Assembly: GCF_025421775.1 (NCBI RefSeq)
Contig: NZ_JAOEFX010000001.1
Coordinates: 310,001 to 374,000 of the forward strand
Length of the DNA: 64,000 nt
From: Paenarthrobacter aurescens
GTDB lineage: Bacteria; Actinomycetota; Actinomycetes; Actinomycetales; Micrococcaceae
Direction of reading: 5' to 3'
Each line of letters opens with the position of its first letter. The stretch's first letter is position 1. This document shows positions 8,692 through 15,311 of this stretch, one piece after another. The notes under the pieces were generated by a model. The model ran no database searches. It was given only the letters and a program-made list of their open reading frames with translations, and was not told where the DNA came from. The translations under genes and the position numbers were made by a program.

Positions 8692-9357
8692 ATGCGGCAA
8701 CCCGGGATGACGGAAGTGCAGGGGCAGGGAGTGAACCGTTCGGTAGGCACATGGAAATGGTGGAGACGCCGCGATGAATTCGCGTCGCCGGAATACCTCC
8801 ATGCTTCGCCGATTGAGGACACTACGTCACTCCACGAAATCCTCCAGGACGGGTATTTCGACGCGGAGGAAACGGAAATGGCCGCCACCGCGCGGGAATC
8901 AGCCCGCAACGCGCCGGAGCATCAGGAAGCCCGAACTGTCTACTTCACGGCTACCGGTGAATACACAACAGAACAGGAAGAACTTATTATGAGCTCACTC
9001 GATGAAGCTACAAAGCAACTGCTGTCCATCGAAGGCGCCACTGGCGCGGCTATCGTGGACTACTCCAGCGGAATGGCCTTGGCCCAGGGCGGAAGCCCTG
9101 GCTTCGACCTCGGCGTGGCCGCGGCCGGCAATTCGAATGTTGTCAGCTCAAAGCTGCGAACCATGGCCGACCTCGGCTTGGACAGTCAAATCGAAGACAT
9201 CCTCATCACGTTGGATTCGCAGTACCACTTGATCAACGTTTTGAACTCCTCCGGCGCGAAGGGCCTGTTCGTGTACTTGGTGTTGGACCGCACGTACGCA
9301 AATCTGGCGCTGGCACGCCACAAGCTCAGCAACATCGCCAAAGCGGTGGCCATCTGA
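8692..9357 (+). CDS. Roadblock/LC7-like small protein with N-terminal extension
   Basis: The C-terminal ~122 residues resemble roadblock/LC7-fold proteins, which in bacteria often partner small GTPases; the EGATGAAIVDYSSGMALAQGG-like start and the repeated LRTMADLGL and LVLDRTYANLALARH segments fit that fold. No GTPase is encoded nearby. The first 99 residues are acidic, unrelated to anything I recognise, and have normal GC-rich third positions, so they look coding. A second possible start is the ATG at 8989, with a good Shine-Dalgarno (AGGAAGAA) about 6 nt upstream; it would give only the 122-residue domain. Both forms could be made. The assignment to the roadblock superfamily is tentative. 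Confidence 0.65.
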   Translation: MRQPGMTEVQGQGVNRSVGTWKWWRRRDEFASPEYLHASPIEDTTSLHEILQDGYFDAEETEMAATARESARNAPEHQEARTVYFTATGEYTTEQEELIMSSLDEATKQLLSIEGATGAAIVDYSSGMALAQGGSPGFDLGVAAAGNSNVVSSKLRTMADLGLDSQIEDILITLDSQYHLINVLNSSGAKGLFVYLVLDRTYANLALARHKLSNIAKAVAI

Positions 9358-9376
9358 TCTCCTAAAGAACAACGCC

Positions 9377-9409
9377 AAGGGACGGCCGTGCATGGCGCGG
9401 CCGTCCCTT
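9377..9409. terminator. Bidirectional hairpin between convergent genes
   Basis: A 12-bp perfect stem (AAGGGACGGCCG with CGGCCGTCCCTT) with a 9-nt loop, midway between the roadblock stop (9357) and the stop of the convergent ABC ATPase (9435). It can serve both strands. Confidence 0.8.
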
Positions 9410-9434
9410 ACGTTCATCCGGGCAGGGAGGGGCG

Positions 9435-10931
9435 TTAGCTTTTCGCGCGGCGCGCGTCGCCGGATTCGAACTTAGCACCCAACATGTGGTGCACAAGGAC
9501 GTCCTCATTCGTGTTGGCGTTGGCCTCGATGGTAACGAGCTCGCCGTCGCGCATCACGCCAATCCGATGGCACCAGCTGACCATTTCAGACAGGTCTGAC
9601 GACAAGAGGATGATCGCGACGCCCGTCTGGCTGACTTCGTTGAGCATCCTGTACACGACCTCCTTGGCTCCGATGTCGATGCCACGGCTGGGATGGCTGA
9701 GGATCAGGACGTCACATTCGGTAGCCATCCATTTGGCGAGTTGGACTTTCTGGCGGTCGCCGCCGGAAAGCGTGGTGATGTTGCCCTGGATGTTTGTCGT
9801 ATTGATGCGCATGCGCCGAACCACGTCAGCCACGCCCCGAAGTTGGGTAATCTCATCCTGCAGACTGCCACTGTCCGTTTCTGCACCCTGTCGAAGCCCC
9901 TGCACAATGCTGGATTCGGCTTCCAAATTATCTACGTTGTCTGAGGCGTAGCCGATCTTCAGGCGAGCCGCATCCTGCAGGCCCCGGATCTGTACAGGAC
10001 TTCCGTGCATGAAGATCCGGCCCGCCGTATGTGGGTGAATGCCTGCAAGCGCTTCAACCAGTTGGTAGACGCCCGAGCGGTGGGTTCCCACCAGTCCGAA
10101 AATTTCCCCTTTGGCAACACTAAAAGTCACATCCCGCACGCTGTCCCCCACGCCGAGACTCTGGATCCGCAAGGCCTCTTCACCACTTGCTGGATCAGCA
10201 GGCCGGGTAATGCCCTCCAGCTCCTGCTGAAGCAAGAGGAAAGTAAGTTCGTCGACGTCGGTCTGGCTGGCTTCCAGGATCCTGTGCACCTTGCCGTCCC
10301 GCATGACAGCGATGCGGTGTGCGATGGCTCGGACTTCGTCAAGGCGATGGGTGATATAGATAATTGCCCGCCCTTGCCGGGTCAGCATCCGCAAAACCTG
10401 ATGCAGGACCGCTACGTCATGGTCCGGAAGTGATGCGGCCACCTCGTCCATGATGACCAACTGGGCTTCTTCGGCAACCATTCTCAGCACCTCGACGAGT
10501 GCCTGTTCCGCGCGGATCAGGGTGCCCACTTTCGCGTCGGGATCCATGCTGATTCCGATCTCGCGGATCAGTCTGCTTGCTTGTTCCCGGAGGTCGGCAT
10601 GGGACTTTCCGGCCTGAAAAGTTCCGCGGAAAATCGCCTCGGTGATGGTCAAGGCAGGGTCGATCTGGAAATTCTGGGGAATGAGCCCGACTCCGCACGC
10701 TTTGGCTTCCTCCAGGGATTCCGGCCCGTACTTCTCCCCGGCCAAAGTAATCCGTCCAGCATCATGCTTATGGGATCCTGCCAAAACGCCCATAAGAGTT
10801 GTTTTTCCTGCGCCATTGGTGCCGATCAGCCCCAGTATCTCGCCTCGATGCAACGAAAGGCCGACGCCTTTGAGGATTCGCCGCTGGTCGTACGACGCGT
10901 AAATATCATCAGCATGCAATAACAGGTCCAA
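9435..10931 (-). CDS. Orphan sugar-type ABC transporter ATPase with two domains, asymmetrically degenerate
   Basis: Two fused ATPase domains as in RbsA/MglA/XylG sugar importers, but no permease or binding protein is adjacent. Domain 1 has Walker A GTNGAGKTT (37-45) and Walker B LVIMDE (158-163) but a ruined signature (IRAEQALVEV, 139-148). Domain 2 has a good signature LSGGDRQKV (388-396) but lacks the Walker A lysine (GTHRSGVYQ, 282-290) and reads ILSHPSRGID where ILDEPTRGID is expected. One composite ATP site can thus be complete and the other dead. The start is TTG at 10931, with AGGAG 5 nt upstream; the longer ATG at 11033 lacks family similarity. Length 498 residues. Confidence 0.82.
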   Translation of the reverse strand: MDLLLHADDIYASYDQRRILKGVGLSLHRGEILGLIGTNGAGKTTLMGVLAGSHKHDAGRITLAGEKYGPESLEEAKACGVGLIPQNFQIDPALTITEAIFRGTFQAGKSHADLREQASRLIREIGISMDPDAKVGTLIRAEQALVEVLRMVAEEAQLVIMDEVAASLPDHDVAVLHQVLRMLTRQGRAIIYITHRLDEVRAIAHRIAVMRDGKVHRILEASQTDVDELTFLLLQQELEGITRPADPASGEEALRIQSLGVGDSVRDVTFSVAKGEIFGLVGTHRSGVYQLVEALAGIHPHTAGRIFMHGSPVQIRGLQDAARLKIGYASDNVDNLEAESSIVQGLRQGAETDSGSLQDEITQLRGVADVVRRMRINTTNIQGNITTLSGGDRQKVQLAKWMATECDVLILSHPSRGIDIGAKEVVYRMLNEVSQTGVAIILLSSDLSEMVSWCHRIGVMRDGELVTIEANANTNEDVLVHHMLGAKFESGDARRAKS

Positions 10932-11121
10932 AGAAGCTCCTAGTACCAAGGGAAAATAGCCACCCCAGCGAGTCAATTGCGAAGCTTCCTGCACACTTCC
11001 TGCGGCGGTTGATTGAGTCAGAAACTCCCCCATTAGGGTTTATGCAGCCTTCGGACAACTGCAAATGAAGGCGCCTTGGAGAGTCAATCAGATGAGACTC
11101 CTTAATGCAAAGCGTGTAAGT

Positions 11122-11176
11122 TGAAACAACTATTGCTATTTCGTGACGCGATAAAGTCCATTAATTATCAAATCGT
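11122..11176 (+). promoter_or_regulatory. Tripartite conserved motif, copy B
   Basis: TGAAAC (11122-11127), ATTTCGTGACGC (11138-11149) and TTATCAAATCGT (11165-11176), with the same spacers as copy A at 8529-8583; 29 of the 30 motif bases are identical. Relative to the ABC ATPase gene it lies about 190 nt upstream and in the opposite orientation, which argues for an operator-like site rather than a core promoter. Confidence 0.55.
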
Positions 11177-11245
11177 TATGTCCAGATCTTGTTCCACCGG
11201 CCGTCGACCTCTGGCCCCTTGAGGTCGTCCGGCATTAAACAACAG

Positions 11246-11271
11246 TGGCCCGGGACGGGTGTCCCGGGCCA
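11246..11271 (-). terminator. Strong hairpin after the SDR gene
   Basis: A perfect 11-bp stem (TGGCCCGGGAC with GTCCCGGGCCA) with a 4-nt loop, beginning 19 nt after the SDR stop. On the minus strand it is followed by CTGTTGTTTAA, a moderate T-rich tail. Confidence 0.75.
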
Positions 11272-11290
11272 CAGTTGAGTGAGGCGTTTG

Positions 11291-12043
11291 TTACTCGGAA
11301 GCCTTATTGAAGTAGTCGGCTCCGCCAACGTATTCGGTGTGGCCGGATTCGACGTCGGCGGTCACCATTTTGGCCACCTCAGCCGCGAATTCCTCCACGG
11401 AGTAGAGCTTGCCGGCTTCCGCGCGGCGTGCTTCGATGGCGCCGGGGTTAGAGCGGTCGAGCAAGGTGGCTGTGACCGTGCCCTCAATCATGTCGCCTGA
11501 GACGACCACCAGCGAGATTCCCTTGTCCGCCAAATTGGGCAGGAGGGCGCGCAGAGCATCCTCACCGGCCCGCTTGCTCTTGGCCACGGGCTCGTACTCG
11601 GGCATGGTGGGCACTGTCTCGACGAAGTGTGCCTGGTGGCTGGTGACGAAGACAACGCGCGAGCCTTCCGGCATGAGCGGAACAGCGGCATTGAGCATGT
11701 TGATTTGGGCATCGCGGTTCAACTTGAGGGCGTAGCCCTCCTCCATGCCCGATTCCATGCCGCCGGACGCGTTCAGCACCAGAACGTCGAGGGAGCCGAA
11801 TTCCTCCATGGCGGTGCTGGCCAGTGCGTGCACGCCTTCGTCCGTGGTCAGGTCCGCGCCGACAGCCGCCGCGCGGCCGCCAGCTGCCTGGATCCCAGCC
11901 ACTACCTTGTTGGCGCGGGGTGCCTTCTGGCGGTAATTGACAACGACGGCGGCACCCTCGCCGGCGAGGATCTTGGCAACCTCAGCGCCAATGCCCCGCG
12001 AAGATCCCGTGACGATGGCCGTCTTGTTATCCAGCATTCCCAT
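11291..12043 (-). CDS. SDR family oxidoreductase with atypical active site
   Basis: Short-chain dehydrogenase/reductase fold, 250 residues, NAD(P)-binding TGSSRGIG at 12-19 and NAS at 91-93. It resembles a conserved actinobacterial SDR group (PRK07806-like in my recollection). The catalytic YxxxK is not canonical: Tyr150 in EYEPVAKSK is followed by lysines at +5 and +7 but not at +4. It lies 117 nt downstream of fabG on the same strand and is closed by a strong hairpin. The substrate is unknown, and whether it is an active dehydrogenase is open. Confidence 0.85.
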   Translation of the reverse strand: MGMLDNKTAIVTGSSRGIGAEVAKILAGEGAAVVVNYRQKAPRANKVVAGIQAAGGRAAAVGADLTTDEGVHALASTAMEEFGSLDVLVLNASGGMESGMEEGYALKLNRDAQINMLNAAVPLMPEGSRVVFVTSHQAHFVETVPTMPEYEPVAKSKRAGEDALRALLPNLADKGISLVVVSGDMIEGTVTATLLDRSNPGAIEARRAEAGKLYSVEEFAAEVAKMVTADVESGHTEYVGGADYFNKASE

Positions 12044-12160
12044 TCGTGCTCCTTTTGTTCACTTCGTCCAAATTCCGTGGGCTCGACTTCCATCATGCCA
12101 GCGGCCGGATTGAAATCTGTTGTCGGCCCCGGACAAAAAACTGCCTTGGAGGCTGGCGGG

Positions 12161-12886
12161 CTAGTGGCCCATCCCGAGGCCGCCGTCCACCGGGATCACC
12201 GCTCCTGAGATGTATGCGGCTTCGTCGCTGGCAACCCAGCGCACAACGTCCGCTACTTCGGAGGCTTCAGCGAAACGTCCCGCCGGAACATTGGCCAGAT
12301 ACGACTTTTGGGTATCTTCCGGCAACTCAGCTGTCATGTCGGTGTTGATGAAGCCTGGTGCAACCACGTTGGCAGTAATACCGCGGCTGCCCAGTTCGCG
12401 GGTCAAGGACCGCGCTATGCCCACCATGCCTGCCTTGGAAGCGGAGTAGTTAATCTGGCCCGGGGCGCCGTAAAGGCCGGAGACAGAAGAGATAAGGACA
12501 ACCCGGCCCTTGCGAAGCCTGATCATTCCCTTGGAGGCCCGCTTGATAACCCTGAAGGCGCCGGTCAGGTTGGTGTCCAGCACCGAGGTGAAGTCGTCCT
12601 CGCTCATACGAAGCAGCAGCGTGTCCTTGGTGATGCCCGCGTTGGCCACCAGTACTTCCACCGGGCCGTGTGCCTCTTCGACGATTTTGAAAGCTGCGTC
12701 AACGGAGGCTTCGTCCGTGACATCGGCTTTAACGCCCAGGATGCCTTCAGGCAGCTCTGTTTCACTGCGGTAGGTGACGGCAACTTTGTCACCGTTGGCA
12801 ACGAACGATTGCGCGATGGCAAGACCGATGCCGCGGTTGCCGCCTGTAATGAGGACGCTGCGTCCAGTGGATACTGCTTCAGACAT
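12161..12886 (-). CDS. fabG: 3-oxoacyl-ACP reductase, FabG type
   Basis: NADPH-dependent reduction of 3-oxoacyl-ACP in fatty acid synthesis, or a related SDR reaction. 241 residues with a complete classical SDR set: TGGNRGIG (14-21), NAG (82-84), catalytic Ser in LISSVSG (131-137), Tyr147 and Lys151 in NYSASKAG, and the PGFINTDM segment. The start is the ATG at 12886, preceded by GGAG 6 nt upstream; the longer frame to 12970 adds no recognisable sequence. Divergent from the DUF3099 operon. Confidence 0.9.
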   Translation of the reverse strand: MSEAVSTGRSVLITGGNRGIGLAIAQSFVANGDKVAVTYRSETELPEGILGVKADVTDEASVDAAFKIVEEAHGPVEVLVANAGITKDTLLLRMSEDDFTSVLDTNLTGAFRVIKRASKGMIRLRKGRVVLISSVSGLYGAPGQINYSASKAGMVGIARSLTRELGSRGITANVVAPGFINTDMTAELPEDTQKSYLANVPAGRFAEASEVADVVRWVASDEAAYISGAVIPVDGGLGMGH

Positions 12887-13040
12887 ACTTTCGCTCCATG
12901 CTCCGCGGCCTAGGCTTGCCGCTGTGAAAAGTGATTTTCCTTTGTCGATCTTATCCGTCGCCCGTTCCAAACCCGCGGGTAACCACCCTCCTCAGCGGTT
13001 TGGGCCGTTACCGCCTTGGTGAGAGAATTGATAGAGGCCT

Positions 13041-13541
13041 ATGGAGCGTGATGATTCAGTTGTGACACGAGAAAACAGTCCCCTGCAGCAAGTGCCCGGG
13101 GAACCGGACGCTGTTTCCAGCGACCCCGAAGTCCACAGCATCACTGATGCCGCTGCGGCGCACTCTGAAGACATGCGTGAGCGCATGATCAAATACGCGG
13201 TGGCAATGGGCATCCGCATGGTCTGCATCATCCTCATCTTCGTGGTGGACGGCTGGTTCAAGGTCATTGCCATCGCCGGAGCGGTGTTCCTTCCGTGGAT
13301 TGCCGTGGTGATAGCCAACGGCAACGACAAAGCCGAGGACCACAGTGAGTCCTTGCTGGACGATGTGGCAGTGCCTGAAATCGAACGCTCCCCCCAGCAA
13401 GAAGAACAAGAACCAGTGGACGCCCCAACGGTTCTCCAAGGCGAACTGGTGGATGACGAACCACCAAGCAAACCAGCTGGCCCCACGATGGGCCACAGCA
13501 GCGAGGCCGGGAACCCCGGCGATGAACGGGCGGCTTCATGA
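13041..13541 (+). CDS. DUF3099 domain membrane protein
   Basis: Actinobacterial membrane protein of unknown function. Residues 34-95 form the DUF3099 domain, beginning ITDAAAAHSEDMRERM and holding two hydrophobic helices (about 52-70 and 75-92). Both ends are hydrophilic; the C-terminal 70 residues are rich in Glu, Pro and Asp and probably disordered. It is the first gene of a tight four-gene run; the next gene overlaps its stop by 4 nt. Confidence 0.88.
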   Translation: MERDDSVVTRENSPLQQVPGEPDAVSSDPEVHSITDAAAAHSEDMRERMIKYAVAMGIRMVCIILIFVVDGWFKVIAIAGAVFLPWIAVVIANGNDKAEDHSESLLDDVAVPEIERSPQQEEQEPVDAPTVLQGELVDDEPPSKPAGPTMGHSSEAGNPGDERAAS

Positions 13542-13810
13542 ACATCTTTAACCTTGGCAGCCATGGTTTGGCTGGCCAGGAGTCCGAGCGTGCCACCGGC
13601 CCGGCAGTGTGTTCACGTAAGGGATGCCGTGTCCACGCCGAATGGCAGCTTTTGTGGAACAACCCCCGCATCCACACTCCGGATCGGCGCAAAGTGTGGC
13701 TTTCCTGTGGAGATCACCGGGAATGGCTTGAGGACTACCTGCAGACCCGTGGCCTGTGGAAGGAAACAGTCCCCTTCACGGATGAGACGACGGCGAACGA
13801 GGCTGGCTGA
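13538..13810 (+). CDS. Small conserved actinobacterial protein, probable zinc site
   Basis: 90 residues. The core, from CSRKGC (25-30) through WNNPRIHTPDRRKVW to LSCGDHREWL (55-64), is the pattern of a widespread actinobacterial family sometimes labelled acetone carboxylase, a name that the size and residues do not support. Cys25, Cys30, Cys57 and His60 could bind one zinc. It overlaps the DUF3099 gene by ATGA and its stop abuts the SURF1 start, so it is translationally coupled to both. A link to membrane or oxidase assembly is only suggested by context. Confidence 0.85.
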   Translation: MNIFNLGSHGLAGQESERATGPAVCSRKGCRVHAEWQLLWNNPRIHTPDRRKVWLSCGDHREWLEDYLQTRGLWKETVPFTDETTANEAG

Positions 13811-14677
13811 ATGTACCGTTTCCTTTTCTCCAGCAAGTGGCTGGGGTATTTCGTTCTGGCCGTCATCTTCGCCACAGCGTGCGTCTTCCTGGGCCGCTGG
13901 CAGATGGACCGCAGGGCCGAGACCCTGGCCGAGATCAATCGTGTGGTGAGTAACTACTCTGCCACGCCTGTCCCCTACACCGAGGTCAAGGACCAGTTCG
14001 ACGCCTTGGACCCGGAACGGGAATGGACCCAGGTTCAATTGCGCGGTACCTACGACCTTGAAGGTCAGCGGGTTGTCCGTAACCGGCCGCTCAACGGACA
14101 GCCGGGCTACGACGTCGTAGTTCCCTTCCGCCTCACCACCGGCGAAGCGGTGGTGATTGACCGCGGCTGGCTGCCGATTGGCAACAACACTCCCGGACGC
14201 CCCGACGTCGTTCCGGCACCGCCAACGGGCGAGGTAACGGTGATAGCGCGGCTCAAGCCTGCCGAACCGAAGCTGGACCGCGGCGCGGTGGAAGGTCAGC
14301 TGGCCTCCATTGACCTGGCCAGCTTCGCAAATGAACTCCCCTACCCCATCGCCACGGGGGCTTACGGGCAACTGGCCAGTGAAGATCCCGGCGTGCAACT
14401 GATGCCCACGCCTTTCCCCAAGCCGGCGACGGAAGAGGGAACGCATTTGTCGTATTCCCTGCAATGGTTCGCCTTCGGCGTGCTGATGTTCATCGGTTTT
14501 GGCTACGCAGCGCGACAGCAGGCCCGGAATGCGGCCATCGACGCCGAGGATGAAGAGGACGAGCAGATCATCGCCGCGGGTGGAACGCCGAAGAAGCGCG
14601 CGCCCGCTCCGCGAAAGAACAGACGGCCAACGTCCGAAGAAGAGGAAGACGCCATCCTTGATGCACAAGGCCACTGA
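13811..14677 (+). CDS. SURF1 family cytochrome c oxidase assembly protein
   Basis: Membrane protein linked to heme a insertion into the aa3-type cytochrome oxidase. 288 residues: the first helix, about 10-28, precedes the conserved GRWQMDRR; there is an extracytoplasmic domain with GYDVVVPF and VVIDRGWLP, and a second helix near 220-237. The charged C-terminal tail of about 45 residues (acidic run, then Lys/Arg/Pro-rich) extends past the usual SURF1 end. Start ATG directly follows the previous TGA. ctaA and ctaB, the heme A enzymes, are elsewhere in the window. Confidence 0.92.
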   Translation: MYRFLFSSKWLGYFVLAVIFATACVFLGRWQMDRRAETLAEINRVVSNYSATPVPYTEVKDQFDALDPEREWTQVQLRGTYDLEGQRVVRNRPLNGQPGYDVVVPFRLTTGEAVVIDRGWLPIGNNTPGRPDVVPAPPTGEVTVIARLKPAEPKLDRGAVEGQLASIDLASFANELPYPIATGAYGQLASEDPGVQLMPTPFPKPATEEGTHLSYSLQWFAFGVLMFIGFGYAARQQARNAAIDAEDEEDEQIIAAGGTPKKRAPAPRKNRRPTSEEEEDAILDAQGH

Positions 14678-15145
14678 ATGATTCCGGATCCCGTACTCAA
14701 CGTAAAGTCAGCCCTGATTGCCGCCGGAGCCGAGGACACTGTCCGGATCTTTGAGGACAAGGTCCCGACGGCGGCAGCCGCCGCCTCCGCGCTCGGTTGC
14801 GATGTCGCGGCGATCACCAACAGCCTGATCTTTGAGCTGGACGGCCAACCACTGCTGATCCTGGCCAGCGGTGTGGCCAAGGTTGATACAGCATTGGTTG
14901 CAGCACAGTTGGGCACGGGCAAGATCCGCCGCGCCACGTCGGAATTCGTGCTGGTACATACCGGCCAGGAAGTAGGCGGAGTGGCGCCAGTGGGCCACCC
15001 AGAGAAACTGCGCACCATCCTGGACACCTCGCTTCAAGAACACCCTCTGCTATGGGCGGGAGCGGGAGACCACAACTCCATGTTCTCCATCAACTACGAA
15101 GAACTGGCACGAATCACGAGCGCGGAACCCCTGCAGGTTCGATAA
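14678..15145 (+). CDS. YbaK/EbsC family aminoacyl-tRNA editing-domain protein
   Basis: Single-domain relative of the bacterial ProRS editing domain; such proteins deacylate mischarged tRNAs in trans. 155 residues, with GGVAPVGHP near 106-114 and a HNSM motif near 129. Where YbaK and ProX have a catalytic lysine before SLVF, this protein reads ITNSLIF, with Asn at that position; related actinobacterial proteins seem to share this. The start follows the SURF1 stop directly. Substrate tRNA unknown. Confidence 0.85.
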   Translation: MIPDPVLNVKSALIAAGAEDTVRIFEDKVPTAAAAASALGCDVAAITNSLIFELDGQPLLILASGVAKVDTALVAAQLGTGKIRRATSEFVLVHTGQEVGGVAPVGHPEKLRTILDTSLQEHPLLWAGAGDHNSMFSINYEELARITSAEPLQVR

Positions 15146-15186
15146 ATCGCATGGGGTGACTTGGTCACCAGCGGAGCGACGCGCTC

Positions 15187-15283
15187 GATGTGCGTAGCGT
15201 GCGTCCAAGCGAGGAACGAGCGAGCACGCGGCACATCAAGCGTGCCGCGCAGCGGACGCAACAACAGCGCGCAGCGGACGCAA
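15187..15283. repeat. Intergenic direct and inverted repeats
   Basis: The 166-nt gap between the YbaK and ABC-F genes is filled by GC-rich repetitive sequence. GCGCAGCGGACGCAA occurs at 15247-15261 and again at 15269-15283, 22 nt apart, and GATGTGC at 15187-15193 is inverted as GCACATC at 15231-15237. It could fold into an extended structure between the two convergent genes. Confidence 0.65.
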
Positions 15284-15311
15284 GCACCGCCAACGGCCCG
15301 CCCAGCGAGGG

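Larger units (their letters stand above)
10932..11290. other. 359-nt AT-rich intergenic region
   Basis: No convincing gene. It holds the upstream region of the ABC ATPase, the second copy of the tripartite motif (11122-11176), an imperfect stem at 11197-11232 (CCGG and GACCTC arms) and a strong hairpin at 11246-11271. The composition is visibly more AT-rich than the flanking genes between about 11040 and 11190. Confidence 0.6.

Noticed and set aside
8550..8777. 75-codon frame before the roadblock gene
   Set aside because: It starts inside the tripartite motif, runs through AT-rich sequence with no codon bias and has no recognisable similarity.
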